A stretch of 64,000 bases of DNA. Origin: Burkholderia latens (GTDB taxonomy: Bacteria; Pseudomonadota; Gammaproteobacteria; Burkholderiales; Burkholderiaceae). The notes beneath the pieces were generated by a model, which saw only the letters and a program-made list of their open reading frames with translations, was not told the DNA's origin and did no database searches. The stretch spans positions 2,604,001 to 2,668,000 of the forward strand of contig NZ_CP013435.1 in the NCBI RefSeq assembly GCF_001718795.1, in the 5' to 3' direction. Positions 8,621 to 18,613 of this stretch are shown here, piece after piece (positions within the stretch are counted from its first letter, which is position 1; each line of letters starts with the position of its first letter). The position numbers were made by a program, and so were the translations under genes.

Positions 8621-10207
8621 ATGAAATTCGACGTGGCGATCGTCGGCAGCGGCCTCGCGGGCCTGTCGGTCGCACTGAACCTGGCCGACACGCGGCGTGT
8701 CGCGCTGATCGCGAAACGTTCGATGATGGAGGGTGCAAGCGACCACGCGCAGGGCGGCATCGCGGCCGTCCTCGACTCCGCGGACAGCATCGAGAATCAT
8801 GTCGACGACACGCTGGTCGCCGGCGGCGGGCTATGCGATGAAGGCGCGACCCGCTACATCGTCGAACACGGCCGCGAAGCGATCGAATGGCTGATCTCGC
8901 AGGGCGTGCCGTTCACGAAGGACGACGCCGCCGAGCTCGGCTTCCATCTGACGCGCGAAGGCGGCCACAGCCACCGCCGGATCATCCACGCGGCCGACGC
9001 GACCGGCCATGCGGTACTCGCGACGCTGTCCGAGCGCGCGCGCCAGCATCCGAACATCACGTTCTTCGAGAACCACCACGCGATCGACCTGATCACGTCG
9101 GACCGTCTCGGCCTGCCCGGCCGCCGCTGTCACGGGCTGTACGCGCTCGACGTCGACAACGACCGCACGATCACGATCGAGGCGCCGCACACGGTGCTCG
9201 CGACCGGCGGCGCCGGCAAGGTCTACCTGTACACGACGAACCCGGACACCGCGACCGGCGACGGCATCGCGATGGCGTGGCGCGCGGGCTGTCGCGTGTC
9301 GAACATGGAATTCATCCAGTTCCACCCGACCTGCCTGTTCCATCCATATGCGAAGTCGTTTCTGATTTCGGAGGCCGTGCGCGGCGAAGGCGGCTTGCTG
9401 AAGCTGCCTGACGGCACACGCTTCATGCCCGCGCACGACCCTCGCGCGGAGCTCGCGCCGCGCGACATCGTCGCGCGCGCGATCGACTTCGAGATCAAGA
9501 AGCGCGGGATCGACTGCGTATATCTCGACATCAGCCATCAGCCGGAAGCTTTCCTGCGCGAACACTTCCCGACGATCCACGCGCGCTGCCTCGAATTCGG
9601 CATCGACATCGCGAAGCAGCCGATTCCGGTCGTGCCGGCCGCTCACTATACGTGCGGCGGCGTCGTCACCGATCTCGCGGGGCGCACCGACCTGGCTGGC
9701 CTGTACGCGGTCGGCGAAACTTCGTACACCGGCCTGCATGGCGCGAACCGGCTCGCGAGCAATTCGCTGCTCGAATGCCTGGTGATCGGCCGCGCGGCCG
9801 CCGAGGCAATCGAGGCGGCCGGCTTCGACGCCGAAACGCCGAAGGCGCTGCCCGCATGGGACGAAAGCCGCGTGTCGGATGCGGACGAGGAAGTCGTCGT
9901 CGCGCACAACTGGGACGAACTGCGCCGGCTGATGTGGAACTACGTCGGCATCGTGCGCACCGACAAGCGTCTTGAACGCGCGAAGCACCGGTTGTCGTTG
10001 CTGCGCGACGAGATCCACGAGTACTACGCGAACTTCCGCGTGACACGCGACCTGCTCGAGCTGCGCAACCTCGTCGACGTCGCGACGCTGATCGTGAAGA
10101 GCGCGTACTCGCGCCGCGAAAGCCGCGGACTCCACTACAGCCGCGACTGGCCGCACACGCTGCCGAAGGCGCTGCCGAGCGTGCTTACGCCGCGCTCGCG
10201 CCGCTGA
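8621..10207 (+). CDS. nadB: L-aspartate oxidase
   Basis: FAD enzyme that oxidises L-aspartate to iminoaspartate, the first step of bacterial de novo NAD synthesis; NadA uses the product. The 528 residues begin with the dinucleotide fold [19 protein letters not shown]. Active-site landmarks are [37 protein letters not shown], and the FAD-binding [20 protein letters not shown] followed by SNSLLEC. The C-terminal helical domain [22 protein letters not shown] is complete. The ATG is preceded by GGAG. It converges on nadC-nadA, so all three quinolinate-pathway genes are together but in two transcription units. Confidence 0.97.
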   Translation: MKFDVAIVGSGLAGLSVALNLADTRRVALIAKRSMMEGASDHAQGGIAAVLDSADSIENHVDDTLVAGGGLCDEGATRYIVEHGREAIEWLISQGVPFTKDDAAELGFHLTREGGHSHRRIIHAADATGHAVLATLSERARQHPNITFFENHHAIDLITSDRLGLPGRRCHGLYALDVDNDRTITIEAPHTVLATGGAGKVYLYTTNPDTATGDGIAMAWRAGCRVSNMEFIQFHPTCLFHPYAKSFLISEAVRGEGGLLKLPDGTRFMPAHDPRAELAPRDIVARAIDFEIKKRGIDCVYLDISHQPEAFLREHFPTIHARCLEFGIDIAKQPIPVVPAAHYTCGGVVTDLAGRTDLAGLYAVGETSYTGLHGANRLASNSLLECLVIGRAAAEAIEAAGFDAETPKALPAWDESRVSDADEEVVVAHNWDELRRLMWNYVGIVRTDKRLERAKHRLSLLRDEIHEYYANFRVTRDLLELRNLVDVATLIVKSAYSRRESRGLHYSRDWPHTLPKALPSVLTPRSRR

Positions 10208-10241
10208 GCGGCACGCCGTTCGCGGCGGCCGCCGTCGAATG

Positions 10242-10278
10242 AAAAAAGCCGCTGGCGTTTGCGCGCCAGCGGCTTTTT
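10242..10278. terminator. Bidirectional terminator between nadB and nadC
   Basis: Perfect stem GCCGCTGGCG/CGCCAGCGGC (10248-10257 with 10264-10273), loop of six, with A run before and T run after, so it can serve both converging units. Confidence 0.92.
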
Positions 10279-10306
10279 CGTCAGATGGACGAGATACGAT
10301 AAACGC

Positions 10307-11188
10307 TCAGTCGACGATTCGCATCGAGTAGTCGGTTGCGCGCACGTCCTTGGTCAGTGCACCGATCGAGATACGGTCGACGCCGGTCTCCGCGAACGTG
10401 CGAACCGTGTCGAAATTGACGCCGCCCGACACTTCGAGCACGGCTTTGCCGGCCGCGACCCGCACCGCTTCGCGCATCATGTCCAGCGTGAAGTTGTCGA
10501 GCAGCACCGACTGCGCGCCATGCGCGAGCGCCGTATCGAGCTGCGCCAGCGTCTCGACTTCGACCTGCACGGGCACGCCCGCTTCGAGCGCGAACGCCGC
10601 ATCGAGCGCTTCGCCGACGCCGCCTGCTGCGGCGATGTGGTTTTCCTTGATCAGGATCCCGTCGTACAGCGCGAGACGCTGGTTTTCGCCGCCGCCGACC
10701 CGCACTGCGTACTTCTGCGCGAGCCGCAGCCCCGGCAGCGTCTTGCGCGTATCGAGGATCTTCGCGCGCGTGCCTTCGACGCGGTCGACGTAACGGCGCG
10801 TCGCGCTCGCGACGCCGGACAGCAGTTGCAGGAAGTTCAGGCCGTTGCGCTCCGCAGTCAACAATGCACGCGCCGGCCCATCGAGTTCGCAGACGATCGA
10901 GTCCGCCGTCATCCGGTCGCCTTCGCGATAGTGCCATTTCACGACGATCGACGGATCGATCCGCGCGATCACCGCTTCGAACCACGGCACGCCGCACAGC
11001 ACCGCTTGCTCGCGCACGATGATGCGCGCACGGCGGCGTTCGCCGGCCGGCACGAGGCGGCCGGTCTGATCGCCGGGGCCCACGTCTTCCGCGATCGCGT
11101 CGGCGACGTTGCGGGCGATCGCTTCGTCGAATGCCGCACCGTATTGCGCGCGGACGGCTTCGAACAACGGAGAAACCGCGCTGGTCAT
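10307..11188 (-). CDS. nadC: Nicotinate-nucleotide pyrophosphorylase (quinolinate phosphoribosyltransferase)
   Basis: Converts quinolinate and PRPP to nicotinate mononucleotide, CO2 and PPi. The start is the ATG at 11188 ([17 protein letters not shown]), which overlaps the last four bases of nadA. The 293 residues show the N-terminal [13 protein letters not shown], the PRPP-site segment [19 protein letters not shown] followed by [39 protein letters not shown] and the C-terminal SVGAL-type loop [10 protein letters not shown]. The frame is open far upstream of this start, but that part overlaps nadA and is not coding. Confidence 0.96.
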   Translation of the reverse strand: MTSAVSPLFEAVRAQYGAAFDEAIARNVADAIAEDVGPGDQTGRLVPAGERRRARIIVREQAVLCGVPWFEAVIARIDPSIVVKWHYREGDRMTADSIVCELDGPARALLTAERNGLNFLQLLSGVASATRRYVDRVEGTRAKILDTRKTLPGLRLAQKYAVRVGGGENQRLALYDGILIKENHIAAAGGVGEALDAAFALEAGVPVQVEVETLAQLDTALAHGAQSVLLDNFTLDMMREAVRVAAGKAVLEVSGGVNFDTVRTFAETGVDRISIGALTKDVRATDYSMRIVD

Positions 11189-12321
11189 GCGGCCCCCACG
11201 TTCGCGAACAGTTGCTGGTCGCGCTGCAGATCGCCGCTGGCTTGCACGCGCTTCTTGTGTGCGGCCGCGAAATCGAGCATCCGGTCGATCGGCACGCGCG
11301 CGCGCACGCCAATCGCGGGATCGACAAAGATTTCGTTGTGGCCGCGCTCGAGCACGTCGGCGAGGTTCGCGAGACCGTTCATCGCCATCCACGGGCAGTG
11401 CGCGCAGCTCTTGCAGGTCGCGCTGTTGCCTGCGGTCGGCGCGGCGATGAAGGTCTTGCCAGGAGCCGCGAGCTGCATCTTGTGCAGGATGCCGAGGTCG
11501 GTTGCGACGATGAAGTGTGTCGCGTCGAACTTCACGGCTGCGTCGATCAGCTGCGTGGTCGAGCCGACGACGTCCGCCTGTGCGACCACGTTTTCCGGAG
11601 ACTCCGGGTGCACGAGCACCTTCGCATGCGGATATTCGGCGCGCAGCAGGTCGAGCTCGATGCCCTTGAATTCGTCGTGGACCAGACATGAGCCCTGCCA
11701 CAGCAGCATGTCCGCGCCGGTTTTCTTCTGGATGTAGCTGCCGAGATGGCGATCGGGAGCCCAGATGATCTTCTCGCCGCGCGCGTGGAGGTCGGCCACG
11801 ATCTCGAGGCCGATCGACGACGTGACCATCCAGTCCGCGCGCGCCTTCACGGCAGCGCTGGTGTTTGCGTAGACGACGACCGTGCGGTCCGGGTGCGCAT
11901 CGCAGAACGCGGAGAATTCGTCGGCCGGGCAGCCGAGATCGAGCGAGCAGGTCGCATCGAGATCGGGCATCAGCACGCGTTTGCCGGGGCTCAGGATCTT
12001 CGCGGTTTCGCCCATGAAGCGCACGCCGGCGACGACGAGCGTCTGCGCGTCGTGATCGCGGCCGAAGCGGGCCATTTCGAGCGAGTCGGCGACACAGCCG
12101 CCGGTTTCGTCGGCGAGTTCCTGCAGTTCGGCATCCACGTAGTAGTGCGCGACGAGCACGGCCTTCTCACGTGCGAGCAGCGCCTTGATGCGCGCCTTCA
12201 GCGCGGCGCGTTCTTCGGCCGATGGCGCATCGGGCACCTTCGCCCATGCCTGGCCGACGCCACAGACGGTTCCTGCCGAGACCGGCCGGTCGTACTCGAC
12301 GGATTTGATCGTCGATTGCAT
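11185..12321 (-). CDS. nadA: Quinolinate synthase NadA
   Basis: [4Fe-4S] enzyme that condenses iminoaspartate with dihydroxyacetone phosphate to quinolinate. The ATG at 12321 ([13 protein letters not shown]) is preferred because AGGAG lies 8 bases upstream; an ATG two codons earlier sits too close to that site. The 378 residues belong to the long NadA form with an N-terminal extension. Likely cluster cysteines are in [26 protein letters not shown] and [26 protein letters not shown] and [13 protein letters not shown] are also conserved. The upstream leader contains three hairpin repeats, described separately. Confidence 0.96.
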   Translation of the reverse strand: MQSTIKSVEYDRPVSAGTVCGVGQAWAKVPDAPSAEERAALKARIKALLAREKAVLVAHYYVDAELQELADETGGCVADSLEMARFGRDHDAQTLVVAGVRFMGETAKILSPGKRVLMPDLDATCSLDLGCPADEFSAFCDAHPDRTVVVYANTSAAVKARADWMVTSSIGLEIVADLHARGEKIIWAPDRHLGSYIQKKTGADMLLWQGSCLVHDEFKGIELDLLRAEYPHAKVLVHPESPENVVAQADVVGSTTQLIDAAVKFDATHFIVATDLGILHKMQLAAPGKTFIAAPTAGNSATCKSCAHCPWMAMNGLANLADVLERGHNEIFVDPAIGVRARVPIDRMLDFAAAHKKRVQASGDLQRDQQLFANVGAA

Positions 12322-12335
12322 CTCCATATCTCCTG

Positions 12336-12485
12336 TCGGCCCAAGTTAGTGCTTCAGCACTTACTTGGGCCCCATGCTTCGCGGTCGGCCAGAGTTGGCG
12401 CTTTAGCGCTTACTCGGGTCCCATGCTACGCGGTCGGCCCAAGTTGGCGCCCGAGCGCTTACCGCTCCGATCCCACGCTTCGCGG
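12336..12485. repeat. Three tandem 49-52 bp hairpin repeats in the nadA leader
   Basis: Units begin at 12336, 12385 and 12434, with lengths 49, 49 and 52. Each starts TCGGCC and ends with a CCCATGCTTCGCGG-like segment. The copy next to nadA contains an inverted repeat with 16-base arms (GGCCCAAGTTAGTGCT at 12338-12353 and its near-complement at 12356-12371, one mismatch). The middle copy is less perfect and the third has lost pairing. The first hairpin ends three bases from the nadA ribosome site. The motif resembles small dispersed intergenic repeats of Burkholderia, but that is recollection and was not checked. Confidence 0.85.
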
Positions 12486-12554
12486 TCACTGACCGCCCCA
12501 AGCCTCATACGAATTCCGGCACGTCCGATTCCACAAAAAACCGGCCGCCGAAAT

Positions 12555-12583
12555 GAAAAAACCCCGCCAACGCGGGGTTTTTG
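12555..12583 (-). terminator. Rho-independent terminator after the desaturase gene
   Basis: Stem ACCCCGC/GCGGGGT (12561-12567 with 12572-12578), loop CAAC, with a T run on both strands; it ends the desaturase transcript before the nadA leader. Confidence 0.88.
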
Positions 12584-12611
12584 ACGTCCTGAGATTCTAA
12601 TCGATTTCGAA

Positions 12612-13808
12612 TCAGGCGTAGCGGCGCAGGCGCATCGCAAATTCCTGCAGCGCCTTGATGCCGCTTTGTTCCGCGCGGTGGCACCAATCCTGCAATTGGG
12701 CAAGCAGCTGTTCGCGCGACGCAGTCGAACGATCCCAGATCGCGGCCAGATCCTGGCGCAGCTGGAAATACGTCTGCAGCTTCTGGCTGTTCGCGAAAAT
12801 CTCGGGCAACAGCTTCTTCTGCGGCTCGTCGAGGCCGTCGGCATCCTTGTGGAACCACTTGCGCGCGCTGCGCATCAGCTGGTACTTCTCGCTCGAACCG
12901 AGCTCCTTCAGATGCGCGAGCTCCTGCCGGTACGCACGCTTCACCGCCTTGCCGTAGCGCGCCATCACTTCGTAGCGGTTCGACAGCACGGCCTGCAGCG
13001 TTTCCTGGTCGAGCACCGTCTTCGGCTTGTTCAGACGCGGCGTGGGCGCAACCTTCTTCACCTTCGCCAAGCCGAACGCCGACATGATGCGGATGTACAT
13101 CCAGCCGATGTCGAACTCGTACCACTTGTTCGACAGCTTCGCGGACGTCGCGAACGTGTGGTGGTTGTTGTGCAGTTCTTCGCCGCCGATCACGATGCCC
13201 CACGGGAACAGATTCGTGCTCGCATCGGCCGAGTTGAAGTTGCGGTAGCCCCAGAAGTGGCCGAAACCGTTCACGACACCGGCGGCCCAGAACGGAATCC
13301 ACACCATCTGCACGGCCCACACGGTGAGGCCGAGCACGCCGAACAGCGCGACGTCGATCACCATCATCAGGCTCACGCCGAGGATCGGATACTTCGAGTA
13401 CACATTGCGCTCGATCCAGTCATTCGGCGTGCCGTGGCTGAACTTGCGCATCGTTTCTTCATTCTTCGCTTCCGCGCGATACAGCTCGGCGCCTTCGAGG
13501 AACACCTTCCAGATGCCGCGCGTCTGCGGGCTGTGCGGATCTTCCTCGGTTTCGCACTTCGCGTGGTGCTTGCGATGGATCGCGGCCCACTGGCCGGTCA
13601 GCATGCCGGTGGTCATCCACAGCCATGCACGGAAGAAGTGGCTCGCGATCGGATGCAGCTCCAGCGCACGGTGCGCCTGGCAGCGGTGCAGATAGACCGT
13701 CACGCCGATGATCGTGACGTGCGTGACGGCCAGCGCGAACAGCGCGACCTGCCACCAGGAAAAACGCAGAAGCCCGTGGGAAAGAAAATCGAGCAGGGAA
13801 TTCAACAA
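12612..13808 (-). CDS. Acyl-CoA/acyl-lipid delta-9-type fatty acid desaturase with extra C-terminal domain
   Basis: Membrane di-iron desaturase, 398 residues, that introduces a double bond into saturated acyl chains. The three histidine clusters are HRCQAH near residue 41, HRKHH near 78, and NNHHTF near 215. Hydrophobic segments lie at about 18-38, 55-72 and 155-195, the usual des topology. The desaturase domain ends near residue 270. About 120 residues of a different character follow (RYEVMARYGKAVKRAYRQEL to WCHRAEQSGIKALQEFAMRLRR). This tail looks like the C-terminal helical end of ISL3-family transposases. Similar tails occur in DesA-type desaturases of other proteobacteria as far as I recall. 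Oxygen and NAD(P)H-dependent reductase partners are not in the window. Confidence 0.88.
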   Translation of the reverse strand: MLNSLLDFLSHGLLRFSWWQVALFALAVTHVTIIGVTVYLHRCQAHRALELHPIASHFFRAWLWMTTGMLTGQWAAIHRKHHAKCETEEDPHSPQTRGIWKVFLEGAELYRAEAKNEETMRKFSHGTPNDWIERNVYSKYPILGVSLMMVIDVALFGVLGLTVWAVQMVWIPFWAAGVVNGFGHFWGYRNFNSADASTNLFPWGIVIGGEELHNNHHTFATSAKLSNKWYEFDIGWMYIRIMSAFGLAKVKKVAPTPRLNKPKTVLDQETLQAVLSNRYEVMARYGKAVKRAYRQELAHLKELGSSEKYQLMRSARKWFHKDADGLDEPQKKLLPEIFANSQKLQTYFQLRQDLAAIWDRSTASREQLLAQLQDWCHRAEQSGIKALQEFAMRLRRYA

Positions 13809-14073
13809 GGCAGTTACCTGTGGTGAGAGCGACGCCGGCGCAGGCCGACGTCATAAAAATGAAAGCATACCGCGTGTAGACCGAAATTTTACTTCAACCG
13901 TTCCAAGTCTTTGTAAAAAATGAATATTTTCTTGTCATGACGCAACGCCGATAGTCCATCGGCGGACCCGCAAAGGCCCCCGATCCGGTTCTGGCCGCCC
14001 AGCGGCTGCCTGCGGGCCGCGCGAGCGCGCGAATTGCCCGAATCGCCCGCGCGTTCGGCGCCGCCGGCCGCCG

Positions 14074-15456
14074 CTACGCGGCCGAAGCCCGACCGCGAGC
14101 CGCGCCGTCGCCGGCCGCGGGCCCCCCTTCCGCCACCACGCCGGTCGCGGCAAAGCCCTCCGGCAGCCCGACCACGCGGACTTCGCGCTGCGGGAACGGG
14201 ATCGAGACCCCGTGCTCGCTGAAGAGGCGCCAGATGTTGCGGTTCACCGCCGAACGCACGCCGGACGTACCCTTCGCCGCGTCCTCGATCCAGAATCCGA
14301 GTTCGAGATCGATGCCGTCCGCGCCGAAAGCGACGAGGTACGGCGTCGGCGCCGGCTCCGTCAGTACGCGCGGCACGCCGTCCGCAGCTTGCGCGAGCAA
14401 CGCAAGTGCCTGCTCGACATCGCTGGTATAAGCAACCTGCACCGCGACCTTCGCATAACCGCGCGTCAGGTATGACGACTGGTTCTGCACCACGTCGGTG
14501 ATCAGCTTTTCGTTCGGAATCAGTGTCTCGTTGCCGTCGAGGCCACGCACCACCGTGTAGCGGGTGCGGATCTGCGTGACGACGCCCTGCAGCCCGCCGA
14601 CGCTGATCGCGTCGCCGAGCCGCAGCGAGCGGTCGAGCAGGATGATGAAGCCCGACACGTAGTTGCTTGCGATCTTCTGCAGCCCGAAGCCGAGGCCGAC
14701 GCCGACCGCGCCGCCGAACACGCCGAGCACCGTCACGTCGATCCCGACGAGCGAGAGCCCGATCAGGATCGCCGCGAACACCAGCAGCGCGCGGCCGACC
14801 CGCGACAGCACGACCTTCAGGTTCGCATCGAGCGTGGTAGCGCGCGTCAGGCGCTCTTCGAGCACCGAGCCCAGCCACATCGCGACCATCAGCGTCACGC
14901 ACACCCACAGCGCGCCGGAAATTACCGACAGCAGCGTCAGATGCGCGTTGGCGACGCGAAACTGCACACTGTCGAGCCAGCCGAGCACGTCGCGCTGAAT
15001 GCCCAGCACGGTCAGCGCCATCGCGATCCACACGACGGTCGACACGATCTTCTCGACGATCGACAGCCATGCGTGCGTGTGCCCGTCGCGCGCAAATACG
15101 CGCCGCGCAAAGAAGAACAGCACGTAAATCAGCCCGATACCGAACAGCGGCACAAGCGCGAGCGACAGCAGCGACGTCGACATGAACGGATCGAACGCGA
15201 ATTGCGCGATCCCCACGAAGACGCCGCCGAACAGCGGGAACAACGCGCGCTTCAGGCTGTGCGCACCTGCGCCGGGCGCGCGCCCGGCAGCCCGGCGGCG
15301 CGCGTCGATGCGGCCATGGACGAAGCGCGCGGCCACCCACGCGAAACAGAGCGCGCCGACGAGCACCGCCGCCTGCCAGATCATCACCGGCTGGTGGAAA
15401 TCGCGGATCACCGATGCCAGCCGGTGCGACAGCAGGCGGCTCTGCAGATTCTCCAT
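14074..15456 (-). CDS. MscS-family mechanosensitive ion channel
   Basis: Inner-membrane channel of 460 residues that would release solutes on osmotic downshock. The N-terminal third holds about five hydrophobic segments. The pore-lining helix and beta domain follow: VGVGLGFGLQKIASNYVSG at about residue 255-275, then FIILLDRSLRLGDAISVGG and the VTQIRTRYTVVRGLDG strand and the NEKLITDVVQN loop. The C-terminal alpha/beta domain ends in a variable Ala/Gly-rich tail. The N-terminal membrane part is larger than in E. coli MscS (286 residues), as in the YbdG/YnaI group. It is the third gene after purN and rsmB, 18 bp below the rsmB stop. Confidence 0.9.
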   Translation of the reverse strand: MENLQSRLLSHRLASVIRDFHQPVMIWQAAVLVGALCFAWVAARFVHGRIDARRRAAGRAPGAGAHSLKRALFPLFGGVFVGIAQFAFDPFMSTSLLSLALVPLFGIGLIYVLFFFARRVFARDGHTHAWLSIVEKIVSTVVWIAMALTVLGIQRDVLGWLDSVQFRVANAHLTLLSVISGALWVCVTLMVAMWLGSVLEERLTRATTLDANLKVVLSRVGRALLVFAAILIGLSLVGIDVTVLGVFGGAVGVGLGFGLQKIASNYVSGFIILLDRSLRLGDAISVGGLQGVVTQIRTRYTVVRGLDGNETLIPNEKLITDVVQNQSSYLTRGYAKVAVQVAYTSDVEQALALLAQAADGVPRVLTEPAPTPYLVAFGADGIDLELGFWIEDAAKGTSGVRSAVNRNIWRLFSEHGVSIPFPQREVRVVGLPEGFAATGVVAEGGPAAGDGAARGRASAA

Positions 15457-15474
15457 CGTCCGTCCCGACCGTCG

Positions 15475-16737
15475 TTACTGCGCGCGCCGCTCGAGCACCG
15501 CGGCGAAGAAGCCGTCGGTTGCATGGCGGTGCGGCCACAACGACAGGCAGTCGCCGGTCTCGAGGGCGATGCGCTGGTCGGCCAGCACCTTCTGCGCGGG
15601 CACCAGCACGAAGTCGGGGTGATCGGCGAGGAATTGCTCGACGATCGCCTCGTTTTCGGCGTCGAGCACGCTGCAGGTCGCATAGACGAGCCGGCCGCCC
15701 TTTTTCACGAGCCGCGCGGCGCTCGCGAGGATCGACGCCTGCTTCGGCGCGAGCTCGTCGATCGACGTCCGCGTTTGACGCCACTTCAGGTCCGGGTTGC
15801 GGCGCAGCGTGCCGAGGCCGCTGCACGGCGCGTCGACCAGAACGCGATCGATCTTGCCGGCAAGCCGCTTGATCTTCGCGTCGTGCTCGCTGTCGATCAG
15901 CACCGGGTTCACGTTCGACAGCCCGCTGCGCGCGAGGCGCGGCTTGAGCTTTGCGAGCCGCTTTTCGGATACGTCGAATGCGTAGAGCCGCCCGGTCGAA
16001 CGCATCATTGCGCCGAGCGCCAGCGTCTTGCCGCCGGCGCCCGCGCAGAAATCGACGACCATCTCGCCGCGGCGCGGCGCAACGAGCGAGCACAGCAGTT
16101 GGCTCCCCTCGTCCTGCACCTCGATCTGGCCTTCCTCGAACAGCTTCAGGCGCGTGAGCGCCGGCTTGCCGACCACGCGCACGCCGTTGGGCGCGAACGG
16201 CGTCTCGCCCGCGTCGATGCCGTTCGCGCGGAGCGCGTCGATCACCTGGTCGCGCGTCGCCTTCTGCACGTTCGCGCGCAGGTCGAGCGGCGCCGGATAG
16301 TTGAGCGCGGCGGCGAGCTGCGCGAGTTCCTCGGCGTCGAAACGGGCCGACAGCGCCTGGTAGATCCAGTCGGGCAGGTTCGTGCGCACGCGCACCGGCA
16401 GGCTCGCCGGATCGATCTTCGACACGTGCTCGAGCCACGCGGCTTCCGTCTCTGACACGAACGGCTTCAGCGCGTTGCGGCCGAGCGTCTGCATCAGGCC
16501 GAGCAGCGTGAGGCGCCTCGCCGGGCTGCCCGTGCCGCTCTCGGCGAGATGCGAAAACTCCATCTTCCGGCGCAGCACCGCGAACACCGCCTCGGCGATC
16601 ACGCCGCGCTCCGCATGCCCGAGCTTCGGATGGGCGCGGAAGAACCGGCTCGTCGTTGCGTCGGCGGGGCCGGCGAACTTCAGCACCTCGGCGAGCAGGG
16701 TTTCGGTCTGGCCAATCAGGAATCCGTGCAGCTTCAT
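15475..16737 (-). CDS. rsmB: 16S rRNA m5C967-type methyltransferase (RsmB family)
   Basis: SAM-dependent RNA cytosine-5 methyltransferase of the NOL1/NOP2/Sun family, 420 residues from the ATG at 16737 (MKLHGFLIGQTETLLAEVL). The N-terminal NusB-like/RNA-binding part is followed by the SAM motif DFCAGAGGKTLALG, LVDAPCSGLGTLRRNPDLKW with the TCSVLDAENE motif bearing the second catalytic Cys. The usual genomic partner fmt/def is absent; purN precedes it with an ATGA overlap. The exact target base is inferred from the family; a sister role such as RsmF is less likely given the N-terminal domain. Confidence 0.88.
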   Translation of the reverse strand: MKLHGFLIGQTETLLAEVLKFAGPADATTSRFFRAHPKLGHAERGVIAEAVFAVLRRKMEFSHLAESGTGSPARRLTLLGLMQTLGRNALKPFVSETEAAWLEHVSKIDPASLPVRVRTNLPDWIYQALSARFDAEELAQLAAALNYPAPLDLRANVQKATRDQVIDALRANGIDAGETPFAPNGVRVVGKPALTRLKLFEEGQIEVQDEGSQLLCSLVAPRRGEMVVDFCAGAGGKTLALGAMMRSTGRLYAFDVSEKRLAKLKPRLARSGLSNVNPVLIDSEHDAKIKRLAGKIDRVLVDAPCSGLGTLRRNPDLKWRQTRTSIDELAPKQASILASAARLVKKGGRLVYATCSVLDAENEAIVEQFLADHPDFVLVPAQKVLADQRIALETGDCLSLWPHRHATDGFFAAVLERRAQ

Positions 16738-17396
16738 ACGCCCTCGTTCGTTTCGGTTTGCGGTTGATCCGCGAAAATCCAGCGCGCCTCGCCCGGTGCG
16801 ACCACGGCGCGGCCGTCCTCGAGACGCAAGCGCCCTTCGACGAACCACCGCACCGCGCGCGGATACAGCACGTGCTCGACCGCCAGCACACGCTGCGCGA
16901 GCGCCGCCGCGTCGTCGCCCGCGCGCACGGGCACCGCGCCCTGCGCGACGATCGCGCCGCTGTCGAGTTCGGGAATCACGAAATGCACGCTCGCGCCGTG
17001 CAGCGCGACGCCGGCATCAAGCGCCTGCTGGTGCGTGTGGATGCCCTTGAAGCTCGGCAGCAGCGACGGGTGGATGTTCAGCAATCGGCCTTCGTATCGT
17101 CTGACGAATGCGGGCGTAAGGATGCGCATGAAGCCGGCGAGCACGACGAGATCGGGCGCGAAGCGGTCGATCTCGGCGGCGAGCGCCGCGTCGAAGCTGT
17201 CGCGGCCATCGAACGCTCGATGGTCGACCACCGCGGTCGCCACCCCGTGCGACGCGGCAAAAGCCAGGCCGGCCGCGTCGGGCCGGTTGGCGATCACGGC
17301 GGCAACCTCGGCCGGCCAGCGTTCCTGCGCGCACGCGCGGACGATGGCCTCCATGTTGCTGCCGCGACCGGAAATCAGGATCACGAGTTTTTTCAT
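16734..17396 (-). CDS. purN: Phosphoribosylglycinamide formyltransferase PurN
   Basis: Transfers the formyl group from N10-formyl-THF to GAR in purine synthesis; 220 residues. Motifs are LISGRGSNMEAIVRAC at the N-terminus, VLAGFMRILTPAFVRRYEGR with LLNIHPSLLPSFKGIHTH, the catalytic Asn-His-Asp set (Asn in LNIHPS, His in ALDAGVALHGASVHFV, Asp in IPELDSGAIVAQ). It has a slightly longer C-terminus than the E. coli enzyme. It overlaps the rsmB start by four bases and diverges from ribF 122 bp away. Confidence 0.97.
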   Translation of the reverse strand: MKKLVILISGRGSNMEAIVRACAQERWPAEVAAVIANRPDAAGLAFAASHGVATAVVDHRAFDGRDSFDAALAAEIDRFAPDLVVLAGFMRILTPAFVRRYEGRLLNIHPSLLPSFKGIHTHQQALDAGVALHGASVHFVIPELDSGAIVAQGAVPVRAGDDAAALAQRVLAVEHVLYPRAVRWFVEGRLRLEDGRAVVAPGEARWIFADQPQTETNEGV

Positions 17397-17518
17397 CCGC
17401 GAATTTTACCATTCGCCCCCGCGTTTCCCGCCTTCTCGGCCGCCGGGCCGCCCGAACGTTTATAATCTTCTGCTTTGCGGCATCCCACCGCCCATTCCCC
17501 GACGCTGCATCCGCTATC

Positions 17519-18511
17519 GTGAAAGTCTTCCGCGGCCTGCCCAATGCCGAGAGCCGCGCGCCGTGCGCGCTGACGATCGGCAACTTCGACGGTGTCCATC
17601 GCGGCCACCAGGCCCTGCTCGCGCGCGTGCGCGCGGCAGCGGACGCGCGTGGCCTGCCCGTTTGCGTGATGACGTTCGAGCCGCACCCGCGCGAATTCTT
17701 CAATCCGGCCGGCGCACCGCCGCGGATCGCGATGCTGCGCGACAAGCTCGAGGCGCTGCGCGACCACGGCGTCGACCGCGTCGTCGTCGAGCACTTCAAC
17801 CACACGTTCGCGAGCCAGTCGCCGCAGGCGTTCGTCGAACGCACGCTGGTCGGCGGGTTGCACACGCGCTGGATGATGGTCGGCGACGATTTCTGCTACG
17901 GCGCGAAACGCGCAGGCACGTTCGACACGCTGAAGGCAGCGGGCGAACGGTACGGCTTCGAAGTCGAGCAGATGGGCACCGTCGCCGGCAGCGACGGCAC
18001 GCGCATCTCGAGCTCCGGCGTGCGCGCGGCGCTCGCCGCGGGCGACCTCGACGCGGCCGCGCAGGCGCTCGGCCACGGCTACCTGATCAGCGGCCACGTC
18101 GCACACGGGCTCAAGCTCGGCCGCGACCTCGGCTTTCCGACGCTGAATCTGCCGATCGCCCACAAGCGTCCGGCGCTCAAGGGCATCTTCGTCGTCCAGG
18201 TGCACGGCCTTGCCCCTACCCCGCTGCCGGGCGTCGCGAGCCTCGGGCTGCGGCCGACCGTCGACGATTCCGGCCGCACGCTGCTCGAAGTCCACCTGCT
18301 CGACTGGCACGGCAACGCATACGGCAAGCTGATCCGCGTCGAATTCCTGAAGAAGCTGCGCGACGAAGCGAAGTTCGACGATCTCGAAGCGCTGTCGCGC
18401 GCGATCGCACTCGACGTCGCGAATGCGCGCGCGTACTTCGCGGAGCGCGACCGCGCGCCGGGCAGCAGCGCGACCGGCTTCGCGACGTCGGCCACCGACC
18501 GAATTAGCTGA
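17519..18511 (+). CDS. ribF: Bifunctional riboflavin kinase / FAD synthetase
   Basis: Makes FMN and then FAD from riboflavin; 330 residues with a GTG start (VKVFRGLPNAESRAPCALTI). The N-terminal nucleotidyltransferase domain shows TIGNFDGVHRGHQALL with the HxGH motif, and DGTRISSSGVRAALAAGDL. The C-terminal kinase domain shows HGLKLGRDLGFPTLNL and GVASLGLRPTVDDSGRTLLE-VHL. It precedes ileS and lspA, the widespread ribF-ileS-lspA order. Confidence 0.97.
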   Translation: MKVFRGLPNAESRAPCALTIGNFDGVHRGHQALLARVRAAADARGLPVCVMTFEPHPREFFNPAGAPPRIAMLRDKLEALRDHGVDRVVVEHFNHTFASQSPQAFVERTLVGGLHTRWMMVGDDFCYGAKRAGTFDTLKAAGERYGFEVEQMGTVAGSDGTRISSSGVRAALAAGDLDAAAQALGHGYLISGHVAHGLKLGRDLGFPTLNLPIAHKRPALKGIFVVQVHGLAPTPLPGVASLGLRPTVDDSGRTLLEVHLLDWHGNAYGKLIRVEFLKKLRDEAKFDDLEALSRAIALDVANARAYFAERDRAPGSSATGFATSATDRIS

Positions 18512-18613
18512 TCCGGCCGGCGGCGCCCCGCGCCGCGCCCTCGCGCCGCCGACACGCGCGCATCCCCGATTCACGACGCACGAGCGTCCCCCGATTTAGA
18601 TAGCGATCCCATC

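Noticed and set aside
12336..12485. CRISPR array
   Set aside because: Direct repeats without spacers: the units are contiguous, only three, and internally palindromic.
13889..16891. A 1000-codon open frame covering the MscS and rsmB genes
   Set aside because: It is a shadow in GC-rich DNA: Arg/Ala-rich, no ribosome site, and it overlaps two genes with clear family matches on the same strand in another frame.
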